The translations under genes were made by a program, and so were the position numbers. Shown piece after piece: positions 1 through 7,069 of a stretch of 64,000 bases of DNA. The notes beneath the pieces were generated by a model, which was not told the DNA's origin, searched no databases, and saw only the letters and a list, made by a program, of their open reading frames with translations. The DNA lies in contig DASWIG010000100.1 in NCBI GenBank assembly GCA_036397835.1, forward strand, positions 1 to 64,000, in the 5' to 3' direction. Position 1 is the first letter of the stretch. Each line of letters opens with the position of its first letter. The stretch is from DASWIG01 sp036397835 (GTDB taxonomy: Bacteria > Acidobacteriota > Thermoanaerobaculia > Multivoradales > J023).

Positions 1-1
1 G

Positions 2-259
2 GTCAACATGGAGGTCTTCCAGCCCTGGGACCTGACCTTCGGATCCGGCATGCAGACCCTGGGGGCGTTGCTGGCCGTGGTCGCCTTCGCCTGGTCGCTG
101 GACCGCTCGGCGGCGCTCGCCCAGCTCGCCAGCGGACGCCGGGGCGCCGCGTGGGAGATCCGACTCCTCTACCTGTGGCTGCGCTACGTAATCCCGGTGG
201 TGATGGTGGTGCTCGGCGTCTGGTGGCTCGCGACCGAGGTGCTCGGCGTCGCCGGGTAG
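2..259 (+). CDS. C-terminal end of a sodium:neurotransmitter symporter (SNF/NSS) family transporter, truncated by window start
   Basis: The reading frame is already open at the window edge, so only the last 85 or so codons are present. The motif LTFGSGMQTLGALLAV followed by a hydrophobic helix, a basic loop, and a last helix beginning RYVIPVVMVVLGVWWL resembles the final two transmembrane segments of bacterial SNF/NSS symporters, which import amino acids or similar solutes with sodium. The internal ATG at 8 is probably a methionine inside the protein, not the start. No downstream partner gene follows. The family assignment rests on this short tail, so the substrate cannot be given. Confidence 0.7.
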   Translation, partial: VNMEVFQPWDLTFGSGMQTLGALLAVVAFAWSLDRSAALAQLASGRRGAAWEIRLLYLWLRYVIPVVMVVLGVWWLATEVLGVAG

Positions 260-326
260 GCAGCCGCGACGCCTGCCGATCCCGTGGAAGCCAGAGACCG
301 ACTACAATAGCCGGCGGAGGTGCGGT

Positions 327-602
327 GTGACCAAGGACTTCAACGTCATCATCGAGCGGGACACTGAAGGCTACTACGTCGCCTCGGTGCCGGCCCTTCG
401 CGGCTGCCATACCCAGGCCAGATCACTCGATACGCTCATGGAGCGGGTCCGAGAGGTTGTCGAGCTCTGCCTCGATGACGAGGACGAAGAGACGGAACCC
501 CTCGAGCTCGTCGGCGTTCAGAGACTCAGCTTTGCGGGGGCGCCAGAGGAGGAGCCGGAAGCGAGGATCAGGGGAGCGTCGGAGGGCTTGTGCAGTGCCT
601 GA
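327..602 (+). CDS. HicB-family antitoxin, orphan, with an extended C-terminus
   Basis: Starts at GTG 327 behind the strong RBS GGCGGAGG at 313-320. Residues 1-67 match the HicB fold: a beta strand FNVIIERD, the signature EGYYVASVPALRGCHTQA, a helix with LDTLMERVREVVELCL, and a closing strand ELVGVQRL. Such proteins neutralise HicA mRNA interferases and often repress their own operon. No hicA-like frame (about 60-80 codons) occurs on either side, so this is an orphan. The last ~23 residues are not HicB-like and read through sequence that, on the other strand, belongs to a WD40 remnant; the original stop seems to have been lost. There is no DNA-binding domain. Confidence 0.75.
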   Translation: MTKDFNVIIERDTEGYYVASVPALRGCHTQARSLDTLMERVREVVELCLDDEDEETEPLELVGVQRLSFAGAPEEEPEARIRGASEGLCSA

Positions 603-935
603 TGATACCTCACCCAACTGCACGAGCGGCTCCCCGTCGGGGACGCGCAAAGGTTGCGGCAGGTAGGGATCGAGCTCCCCGGGCTCGAAGCGGCACAGCC
701 CGATCGAGTGCCAGAACGCGCCCGCCGTCTCGCCGCCCAGGCGGTAGCGTCCGTCGGGGGTGAAGGCGACCCAGCCTTCAGGCAATCCGGCGAGGATCAT
801 CAGGCAGCGGCAGGTGGCGACGGCCCAGACGCGGATGGTGCCGTCTTGGGAGGCGGAGGCGAGGAGCCGGCCGCCCGGGCTGAACGCCACGCTCCAAACC
901 CCGGCCCCATGACCCTCGAGCGTGCCCTGCGCGGC
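423..935 (-). pseudogene. WD40-repeat protein, C-terminal fragment
   Basis: Reading leftwards from about 935, the frame gives a WD40 blade (LEGHGAGVWSVAFSPGG, then LLASASQDGTIRVWAV) followed by a tail with LPEGWVAFTPDGRYRLGG and CRFEPGELDPYLPQPLR. I associate this tail with the ends of large WD40 proteins in this kind of genome, from memory only. The frame upstream is broken: there is no start codon and the sequence right of ~935 belongs to something else on the opposite strand. The 3' end overlaps the HicB gene antisense. Best read as the abandoned 3' part of a larger gene, joined at ~930 to the phosphoesterase fragment by a rearrangement. Confidence 0.6.
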
Positions 936-1180
936 GCCCGTGGACGTTCGACCCGGGCGCCAGCGCCCTCTCGCAGCTCGCAGACCCTGGCGACGCGGGC
1001 AAGGAAATCGTCGCGCGTTTCACCGTCGAAGCGGACATCGTCGAGGTCAAGCCTAGGCTGGGGGAGGCGCAACTGCGCTGGTTCGCCGAACGTCTCGAGC
1101 GCTTTCGGGACGAAGGATGGCTGCGCATCGCAGCGGTCCATCACAACGTCGTCAGCCGTGGTGGTCCCGGTCGTGGCGTT
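929..1180 (+). pseudogene. Possible metallophosphoesterase fragment
   Basis: One plus-strand frame, without any start codon, encodes a protein-like stretch: WTFDPGASALSQLADPGDAG, then KEIVARFTVEADIVEVKPRL, then GEAQLRWFAERLERFRDEGW and LRIAAVHHNVV. The last part resembles the region before the conserved VHH metal-binding motif of calcineurin-like phosphoesterases. Upstream metal motifs and everything after VHHN are missing; after ~1180 the frame dissolves into unrelated sequence and then the 42-bp repeat array. The identification is from motif memory and is tentative. Confidence 0.35.
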
Positions 1181-1250
1181 CGGCCATCGTCGAGGGGCTC
1201 GGCAACGTCCGGCGCTTCCCCGGCGGACGCGCCCTGGGGTGGCTGCTCTT

Positions 1251-1727
1251 CTTCGTGTTCAGATTGCGCTTGCCGCTTTCCATCACGGATGACGGCAAGC
1301 TACGGCTCGGCTTGCCGTTATAGCACGATTTTGACGGCAAGCACGAGATCTGCTTGACGATACCGACGGATAATTACGGCAAGCATACACTGTGATTGAC
1401 GGTATTCATCGCAGTGAACGGCAAGCACGAGCTATGCTTGTCGATATCTATCGTAGATTACGTCAAGCGCAAGATGTGCTTGACGGTATCTTTAGCCGGT
1501 AGTGTCTAGCACAAGTTGTGCTTGCCGATACCTTCTTCTGATAGCGTCAAGCACAAGCTGTGCTTGCCGGTTTCTATAGCAGATAGCGTCAAGTGCAGTT
1601 TGTGCTTGCCGGTATTCTTAGCCGGTAGCGGCAAGCACGATCAATGCTTGCTGGTATTTTTCTCTGATAACGGCAAGCACAATCGATGCTTGCCGTCATC
1701 CCGCGCCGATGACGGCAAGCAGACTAC
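1251..1727. repeat. Tandem array of ~11 palindromic 42-bp repeats
   Basis: Units begin (first C of CGGCAAGC or its variant) at 1293, 1335, 1377, 1419, 1461, 1503, 1545, 1587, 1629, 1671 and 1713: exactly 42 bp apart every time with no indel. A half unit precedes at 1251-1292. Each unit has an imperfect palindrome. The best copy, 1671-1695, has 9-bp arms CGGCAAGCA and TGCTTGCCG around 7 nt; others have 6-8-bp arms. The remaining ~17 bp (type GGTATTCTTAGCCGGTAG) are conserved too, so this is not a repeat-spacer array. Read as protein it would give a 14-residue repeat with in-frame stops at 1321, 1393 and 1504, so it is not coding. It abuts the stop codon of the CGNR gene. Confidence 0.9.
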
Positions 1728-2410
1728 TAGGACGACTTCTTCGGCCGCCTTCTCTTGCCTCCCATCTCGCGGATCTCTTTCTCTCGGCTCGCGCGGCCTT
1801 TCCGGTAGTAGTACTCGAGGGAGCGCGCGCGGTTGCCGCAGACGGTGGAGCAGAACAAGCGCTTGCGCGAGCCGCTGGCGACGAGGAAATACAGAGCGCA
1901 TTCCTTGGCGGCGCACTGACGCACGTGGGGATGCCCGGTGATCGCCACCAGGGTCTCGAGCGCCGAGTAGGCGACGGGCCAGAGCATGCGGTCGAGGGCG
2001 TCGTCGTCTCCGCTCCAGCCCACGGCCACTCCCGAGTCCTGGGGCACGAGACGCAGGACCGGCATCGCCCCGGCGACGGCCGCGTTGACGGTCCCGAGGT
2101 CCGTGTCGTCCGGATTCTGGTCCTTGAGGGTGGCGAGGAAGATGCGGGCCAGGGCGTAGCGCAGCTTCGCGGCCCTCGTGTAGACCGCTTCCGCGTCCTC
2201 GGGACGCTCGGCCGCCAGCCGCCGCAGCCGCTCGGCCTCGTTGGTCGACAGGACGCCGGCCTGCTGTGCCCAGGTCACCAGCTCGGCGTAGCTCTTGGCG
2301 CCCTGCTGGCGATTGTTGTCCCGAGCGCCGGCGGTATTGACGAAGGCGACGCAAAGCGCGCCGGCGAGCTCCAGTTGGGGGTCCCGGGGCGGAGGCTTTC
2401 TCCTTGCCAT
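1727..2410 (-). CDS. CGNR zinc-finger / ABATE-domain putative transcriptional regulator
   Basis: 227 residues. The N-terminal ~150 residues form an alpha-helical ABATE-like domain (ELAGALCVAFVNTAG at the front, helical AERLRRLAAERPEDAEAVYT). The C-terminal ~45 residues hold the CGNR zinc finger: C-x4-C in RQCAAKECALYF and CSTVCGNRAR, with the diagnostic CGNR. Family members are thought to be stress-related DNA-binding regulators. The tail is basic (KRRRPKKSS). The start at 2410 is the only one that retains the whole ABATE domain. Its stop codon lies in the last unit of the 42-bp array, so the array is its 3' untranslated region. Confidence 0.85.
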   Translation of the reverse strand: MARRKPPPRDPQLELAGALCVAFVNTAGARDNNRQQGAKSYAELVTWAQQAGVLSTNEAERLRRLAAERPEDAEAVYTRAAKLRYALARIFLATLKDQNPDDTDLGTVNAAVAGAMPVLRLVPQDSGVAVGWSGDDDALDRMLWPVAYSALETLVAITGHPHVRQCAAKECALYFLVASGSRKRLFCSTVCGNRARSLEYYYRKGRASREKEIREMGGKRRRPKKSS

Positions 2411-2470
2411 GGAGGCTTTCTAGCACACGGACCGCCCGGATGCTCGCCGACGTCGTCGCCTGCCGCCAGC

Positions 2471-2956
2471 CTACCGGTATCGCCCCGCGGGAAACCTGTG
2501 GTGACCGCCGTAACGGCGCCAGAGCCCGTCGCCGTCGTAGTAGTCGACGAGGTCGTACATCAGCCGCTCGACGCGGTTGAAGTCACGGCGCACGGGGTGG
2601 ACGGCGTGGAGATAGGTCATGGCGTGCCGGGCGTTGTTGAAAGCCTGGAACAGACGGATGAACTCCGGTTCGGTGTGGTACGGGGCCCGGTAACGACGTT
2701 CCACCTCGCGATGGAATTGACGCGCTCGCTGGTCGAGCGTGTGCAGCCGGCGCAGAGCGTCGTCTTCCGCGCGCGTGTTGTGGTGGGAGGAGCGTTCGGC
2801 GGCGACGTGGACGCGGTGGGCCGCGGTTTCGAGCTCGTGCGCGAGGATTGTCACTCGCCCCATCTGGCCAGGCGTCGGATGATTCGCCCAAACGGCTGTG
2901 GTCGCCACCAGGGCACCAAGAAGGGCTATCGGGAAAACGTGCTTGGTGTGCTTCAT
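2471..2956 (-). CDS. Secreted helical protein of unknown function
   Basis: 161 residues with a clear signal peptide (MKHTKHVFPIALLGALVATT, cleavage near VWANH). The mature part is helical and rich in His, Arg and Glu, with heptad-like stretches (ELETAAHRVHVAAERSSHH, DALRRLHTLDQRARQFHREV). No enzymatic motif or cysteine is visible. The RBS region AGGAGACA lies just upstream of the start on the minus strand. It stands alone between the CGNR regulator and the divergent Mrp-like gene. I do not recognise the family; a periplasmic metal- or stress-related role would be a guess. Confidence 0.7.
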   Translation of the reverse strand: MKHTKHVFPIALLGALVATTAVWANHPTPGQMGRVTILAHELETAAHRVHVAAERSSHHNTRAEDDALRRLHTLDQRARQFHREVERRYRAPYHTEPEFIRLFQAFNNARHAMTYLHAVHPVRRDFNRVERLMYDLVDYYDGDGLWRRYGGHHRFPAGRYR

Positions 2957-3133
2957 GGGTTGTCTCCTTTCGGTCGACCTTCGACCTGTCGTCAGACTTG
3001 AAGTGCAAGGGCCGTACCGGTCCCAAAGGCCCGTGTTCTCGTGCTTCCGCGGAGAGAACGTCCTCTATTGGGGACGTCTTTCGCCTGCCCTACGTGCCTG
3101 CTAGGATGCCCGCGGAAGCTGGGGCTGCTTGGG

Positions 3134-3997
3134 ATGAAGACCTACCACGACATCGCGGGCGACGGCGGCTCGAACGTGGCCGCCCAGGTCGAGGCCCAGG
3201 GCCAGGCGATCGCCCTGGCGTTGGCCGGCGTGCGCCGGGTGGTGGCGGTCGCCTCGGGCAAGGGCGGGGTGGGCAAGAGCACGCTGACGATGGCGCTGGC
3301 CCGCGCCTGGCGCCGCGACGGCCGCCGCGTCGCCGTGCTCGACGCCGACTTCAACGGCCCCTGCCAGGCCGCGATGGCCGGCCTCGCCGGCGTCCCCTGG
3401 CTGCCCGGCGAGCGCGGTCTGGCGCTGCCGAATAGCCGCGACGGCATCGGCGTGGTGTCGCTGGGCAGCGTGCTCGAAGACGGGCGGCCGGTCGAGATCG
3501 CCAGCGTGGCGCCGGACGAGGAGCAGGTGTGGCGCGCCACCCGCGAGATCGCGACCCTGCGCCAGCTCCTGGCCACCGTCGAATGGGGCGAGCTCGACGC
3601 GCTCGTCGTCGACCTGCCGCCGGGCACCGAGCGCACGGTGCAGCTCGCCCAGGTCCTCGGCGTGCTGCCGGTCGCCGTCGCCTTCGCGCTCGTCACCATC
3701 CCGTCGGACCTCTCGCGCGGCGTGGTGGCGCGCTCGGCGGCGGCGCTCGCCGCGCACGGCGTGCGGGTGGTGGGCTATCTCGAGAACATGGACGGCTACC
3801 TGTGCCGCGGCTGCGGCGAGGTGCGGCCGCTCTTCCCGCACTCGGCCGTCGAGCTCGACTTGCCGTGCCTGGGGCGCATCCCCTTCGACCCGGCCCTCGC
3901 CGAGCTCGGCGGCGGCCGGACGGACGACGGCGCGCCGCCCTCGGCGGCGATCCGGGCCGCCGCCCGCACGATCTACGACCGACTGGAGACGTCATGA
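3134..3997 (+). CDS. Mrp/ApbC/NBP35-like P-loop ATPase (Fe-S cluster carrier type)
   Basis: 287 residues from ATG 3134, chosen because the family begins shortly before the P-loop; the open frame reaches upstream to 3041 but that part looks non-coding. Residues 41-50 are the deviant Walker A SGKGGVGKST, followed by VLDADFNGP near residue 70 and the switch-like VDLPPGTER. Near the C-terminus is ENMDGYLCRGCGEV with the CxxC pair (Cys224, Cys227) that in Mrp proteins binds a bridging Fe-S cluster at the dimer interface. It overlaps the next gene by 4 bp (ATGA), so the two are translationally coupled. Likely role: cytosolic Fe-S cluster transfer, perhaps to the partner's cysteines. Confidence 0.85.
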   Translation: MKTYHDIAGDGGSNVAAQVEAQGQAIALALAGVRRVVAVASGKGGVGKSTLTMALARAWRRDGRRVAVLDADFNGPCQAAMAGLAGVPWLPGERGLALPNSRDGIGVVSLGSVLEDGRPVEIASVAPDEEQVWRATREIATLRQLLATVEWGELDALVVDLPPGTERTVQLAQVLGVLPVAVAFALVTIPSDLSRGVVARSAAALAAHGVRVVGYLENMDGYLCRGCGEVRPLFPHSAVELDLPCLGRIPFDPALAELGGGRTDDGAPPSAAIRAAARTIYDRLETS

Positions 3998-4419
3998 AGT
4001 TCCTCTGCGTGAGCTGCGACGAGCCGATGAAGCTGGAGCAGGCCGGACCGCCCGACGACGGCGGCTCGATCACCGCGCTCTACGCCTGTCCGACCTGCTC
4101 GCACCGGATCGCGATGCTGACCAACCCCTACGAGACGCAGCTCGTGCAGTCGCTGGGGGTGAAGATCGGCCCCGCGGCACAGGGGGCGGCGCAGCCGGCG
4201 GCGAGCGGGTGCCCGTTCTCGGGCATGCTCGGCGAGGTGCAGGCGGCGGCGGACGCCGGCGTCGCCTGGACGCCCGAGGCCCTGGCGCGGCTCGAGAACA
4301 TCCCCGAGTTCGTGCGTCCGATGGCGCGCCAGGGCATCGAGCACTACGCCCGCTCCCACGGCCACGCCACGATCGACGACGCGGTGATGGAAGAGGCGCG
4401 GGGCCGCTTCGGGATGTAG
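3994..4419 (+). CDS. PCP_red (protochlorophyllide-reductase C-terminal-type) domain protein with N-terminal zinc/Fe-S ribbon
   Basis: 141 residues. Residues 1-40 hold two CxxC pairs (FLCVSCDEPM and YACPTCSHR), a rubredoxin/zinc-ribbon pattern. The C-terminal ~60 residues match the PCP_red domain: WTPEALARLENIPEFVRPMA, then IEHYARSHGHATI and a final EEARGRFGM. In phototrophs this domain lies at the end of BchB/ChlB, but stand-alone copies occur in non-phototrophs. No other pigment gene is visible here. The ATGA overlap with the Mrp-like ATPase suggests they work together, probably in Fe-S or redox maturation. Confidence 0.8.
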   Translation: MKFLCVSCDEPMKLEQAGPPDDGGSITALYACPTCSHRIAMLTNPYETQLVQSLGVKIGPAAQGAAQPAASGCPFSGMLGEVQAAADAGVAWTPEALARLENIPEFVRPMARQGIEHYARSHGHATIDDAVMEEARGRFGM

Positions 4420-4424
4420 GGCGC

Positions 4425-5063
4425 CTAACCGTCGCCGGCCCGGCCGACGACGCGTTCGGTGAGCTTGGCGAGGGCCTCTTCCTTGCGCGCCAGCTCTTCC
4501 TTGACCGCGGCCAGCTCGGCGCCCTGGGCGGCGAGCCGGCGCTCGGCCGCGGCGAGCTTCTCGGCCAGAGTCTCGGCCTTGGCGGCGAGCGTGTCGTGGG
4601 ACTCGCCGGTGGCGGCGGCGGCGGCCCGCAGCTCCAGGCGCTGGCGCTCGAGCTCGGAGGCCCGCGCCGCGGCACGGTCGGCGGCGGCGGCGAGGCTCTC
4701 GAAGGCGAGGATCTCCAGGCGGCGGGGATGGAGCCGGTAGGAGGCGACGAGCTCGGCGAGAAGCTCGCGTCCGCGCAGGGGGTCGTAGTGGCCCGACTCC
4801 GCGGCGAAGGCCGCGACGGCCACCGCGAAGAGGGCGCCGGCGCGCTCCGGCGCTCCCGGCTCGGTGGCGGCGAGCACGCTCTCGTAGATCTCCAGGGCGG
4901 CCTCTGTCCTGCCGTTGTTCCAGTACGTGTCGGCGTTCTTGAGGGCCTTTCGCGACGGCTGCCCGGCGGCGGCCACGGTGCCGTGCAACGGGACGACGAC
5001 GGGCATGACGAGCCCGGCGGCGAGCGCGACGGCACCGATCAGGGCGATCCGGTTGGTTCTCAT
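4425..5063 (-). CDS. Secreted TPR/coiled-coil protein
   Basis: 212 residues. The start at 5063 follows AGGTG on the minus strand and gives a signal peptide (ALIGAVALAAGLVMPVVVPL). The mature N-terminal part has a TPR-like helix pair (DTYWNNGRTEAALEIYESVL). The C-terminal ~90 residues are a long coiled coil rich in Ala, Glu, Leu and Arg, from ASELERQRLELRAA to KEEALAKLTERVV. A periplasmic scaffolding or envelope-associated role fits, but no family name is certain. It ends 6 bp from the convergent PCP_red gene. Confidence 0.65.
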   Translation of the reverse strand: MRTNRIALIGAVALAAGLVMPVVVPLHGTVAAAGQPSRKALKNADTYWNNGRTEAALEIYESVLAATEPGAPERAGALFAVAVAAFAAESGHYDPLRGRELLAELVASYRLHPRRLEILAFESLAAAADRAAARASELERQRLELRAAAAATGESHDTLAAKAETLAEKLAAAERRLAAQGAELAAVKEELARKEEALAKLTERVVGRAGDG

Positions 5064-5128
5064 GACAACACCTCGCTTGACGACGTCGGCAGTTCTACCA
5101 GAGCCGCGCGAAGGCTTCAACCGGCCGA

Positions 5129-5305
5129 TCACGGCGGCGACTCCCCCTCTTCCCGCCGCAGCCAGGCCTCCAGGGCCTCGAGGGTGATCTTGTGCAGCGA
5201 CTTGTGGCCCTTGCGGCGCATCGCCGTCCGCAACCGCTCGCCGAGCTCCGGCGGCAGGTCGACGGTCAGGATCGTGGTGGTCCGCGGGTTGTCGTCGTCG
5301 ATCAT
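5129..5305 (-). CDS. Small ribbon-helix-helix protein (58 aa)
   Basis: ATG at 5305, stop at 5129. The sequence contains a beta strand TTTILTVDLPPELGERLR and then helices AMRRKGHKSLHKITLEALEAW, the MetJ/Arc/CopG pattern of one strand and two helices. Such proteins are dimeric DNA-binding repressors or the antitoxin half of toxin pairs. No toxin-like frame sits next to it. It lies upstream of and in the same direction as the secreted TPR protein, with a 65-bp gap, and may regulate that gene or itself. Confidence 0.65.
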   Translation of the reverse strand: MIDDDNPRTTTILTVDLPPELGERLRTAMRRKGHKSLHKITLEALEAWLRREEGESPP

Positions 5306-5506
5306 GGGATTCCCGATATGCTCCGAGGCGGAAAGATGTTAGCGCCTCAGCCGGCCGGGATCCAGCAAATCCTCGAAGGGCCTCGGCAAATCCTCGGCAT
5401 ACCCTCCGGCGGCGGCCATGTCCGCGCTCCGGGAGCCGCCGGGGCCTGGCGCTCAAAGTATTGGAATAGAAACACTTGGCAGTGCCGCGGCCATTCCTCG
5501 CCGAGA

Positions 5507-5523
5507 TTGGCACGCGTCCTGCA
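5507..5523 (+). promoter_or_regulatory. Sigma-54 (RpoN) promoter for the minor pilin operon
   Basis: TTGGCACG at 5507-5514, four bases, then CTGCA at 5519-5523. The invariant GG (5509-5510) and GC (5521-5522) are separated by exactly 10 nt, as RpoN promoters require. Predicted transcription start is near 5534, leaving a ~65-nt leader to the first pilin gene at 5599. A weaker GG-N10-GC candidate lies at 5476-5492. The cluster encodes its own NtrC-family activator at 16837-18204. Confidence 0.7.
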
Positions 5524-5598
5524 TCTCCGCCAGGACGACGGCGAAGATTCACCGCGCCCCCGCGGTACCCGACACCGGCGATCGGAGGTCGACGGAGC

Positions 5599-6321
5599 AT
5601 GAGACGACGAGACATCGCTAAGCGCACGAGCTCGGGATTCACCCTCATCGAGGCCCTGGTGGTGGTGGCCATCGTGGGTCTGATCGGGGCGCTCGTCTTC
5701 GAGACCATGACGGCTTACGTGCCGCGCTTTCGCTTGCGCCACGCCGCATCGGAAATGTCGATGCTGATCAGCAAGGCCCGGCTGGAGGCGATCCGCCGCA
5801 GCGTCACCACGGTGGTGGCGGTCGACTATAGCGACCGCACGGTCTCCGCGTTCGCCGAGCTGAACGGCAATCCCAACGACCCCGAGAGGGCCGGCGCGCT
5901 CTATCTGGTCTACGATCCCGATCCCTTGGCGGAGCCGGACCGCACCGACTACCGGATCAGCCTCATGACGCTGCCGGGCCCTCCCGAGGCCGGCGTCCAA
6001 ATCGGCGGCCCCGTCGACGGCATCGAGGGCGCGGACGCACTGGTGGGACTGACTCCGACGCCCGGTGCCCTGGCGAACACGCCGAAGGTGCTCGTCTTCC
6101 ATCCGAACGGCGCCGTCGACGCCCCGGGCGCGTTCCGTTTCACCGACAACCGGCAGACGAACTTCCTCGAGACGACGATCACCACCCTCACCGGCAAGAC
6201 CGAGATCCGAAAGTACCTCCTGGCCGACGATTCGCCCACCAGCGTCGCGGGCTTCTTTCCCGAAGGCAACGTGTCGTTCGAGCCTGGCAGTGTGGGCCAG
6301 ATCGCGTGGACCTGGTATTGA
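5599..6321 (+). CDS. Type IV pilin-like protein, GspH/FimT type
   Basis: 240 residues. ATG 5599 follows the RBS CGGAGG. A short basic leader ends in GFTLIEALVVVAIVG, the prepilin peptidase/N-methylation motif with Glu at +5; cleavage is expected before Phe. The globular domain has the FimT/GspH-like start (LRHAASEMSMLISKARLEAI) and a C-terminal beta-rich part. Minor pilins of this class prime pilus assembly in the inner membrane. First gene of a run of five pilus genes, 47 bp before the next, and directly behind a sigma-54 promoter. Confidence 0.85.
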   Translation: MRRRDIAKRTSSGFTLIEALVVVAIVGLIGALVFETMTAYVPRFRLRHAASEMSMLISKARLEAIRRSVTTVVAVDYSDRTVSAFAELNGNPNDPERAGALYLVYDPDPLAEPDRTDYRISLMTLPGPPEAGVQIGGPVDGIEGADALVGLTPTPGALANTPKVLVFHPNGAVDAPGAFRFTDNRQTNFLETTITTLTGKTEIRKYLLADDSPTSVAGFFPEGNVSFEPGSVGQIAWTWY

Positions 6322-6368
6322 TGGGTGACCCGGACGTCAGTCAGGACGGAGTGCGAGGTAACAGAATC

Positions 6369-7052
6369 ATGAGCGCGTTTTCCATCCTACGAACGCGGTC
6401 CGGCGTGGCGGCCGGCCGAGGTCGCCGCGGTGAAGCCGGCACGTCGCTGGTGGAGACCCTGATCGCGGCGGGGATCCTGTTGGTGGTCGCGGTCAGCATC
6501 TTCCCGATGTTCCACCGCGCCGTGGCCAACAACGTCTCAGGCGGCGACTCCAGCCAGGCCACCCAGCACGGCCGCTCGCGGGTCGAAGGGCTGCTCGCCA
6601 GGTCGATCGACAACCTGATGTTCGACATGAAGAACCCGGCAGACCCCAACTACCTGATCGAGAGCGAAGGCTCCGGCAGCAGGATGACGATCGAAAACCT
6701 CAGCCAGTGGGACGATCAGGCCAAGGCCCAGCCGCCCGCGGATCCGGGCGATCTGATCCAGCACTTCGCAACCGGAGTCTGGGTTGGCAACGGCGGTCCA
6801 ACCGTGGGCCTGGTGATCTGGGAGCGCACGACGGTGATTCGTCAGTACTCCTACGCCGACATCGGCGAGGGCGTGATCGACGTGAGCAACCCCGGCCAGA
6901 TCGTCGCCGCCGGTCATCCCAATCGCTTCGACAGCCCGCTGGCGTCAGACGCCCCGACCTCCCAGATCAACTTCCGCGAGCACGACGTGACCGTCAGCAG
7001 CCGGCGCGCCGGCGTGCCGCCCATGCGCGTCCGGCTCGTGCGCACCCACTGA
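6369..7052 (+). CDS. PilV-like minor pilin
   Basis: 227 residues. ATG 6369 was chosen over upstream in-frame codons because GAGGTA lies 8 bp before it and it gives a normal-length leader. The basic leader is followed by GEAGTSLVETLIAAGILLVV, a class III leader with Glu at +5 in the PilV style. The rest is a variable beta-rich domain without cysteine. Minor pilins PilV/W/X with FimT form the initiation and tip complex together with PilY1, which fits the gene order here. Confidence 0.8.
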   Translation: MSAFSILRTRSGVAAGRGRRGEAGTSLVETLIAAGILLVVAVSIFPMFHRAVANNVSGGDSSQATQHGRSRVEGLLARSIDNLMFDMKNPADPNYLIESEGSGSRMTIENLSQWDDQAKAQPPADPGDLIQHFATGVWVGNGGPTVGLVIWERTTVIRQYSYADIGEGVIDVSNPGQIVAAGHPNRFDSPLASDAPTSQINFREHDVTVSSRRAGVPPMRVRLVRTH

Positions 7053-7069
7053 CGAGGAGGTGGAACGTG

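Noticed and set aside
1251..1727. CRISPR array reading of the 42-bp repeats
   Set aside because: The parts between palindromes are conserved, not unique spacers, the repeats are too divergent, and no cas gene is nearby.
1516..1941. Plus-strand protein with 14-residue repeats
   Set aside because: It is the translation of a non-coding tandem array that has stops in the same frame further left; no RBS, and it overlaps the CGNR gene antisense.
3041..3133. Upstream extension of the Mrp-like ATPase with CPTCLLGC
   Set aside because: The CxxC-like residues look tempting, but homologues begin near the P-loop and the stretch has non-coding composition.
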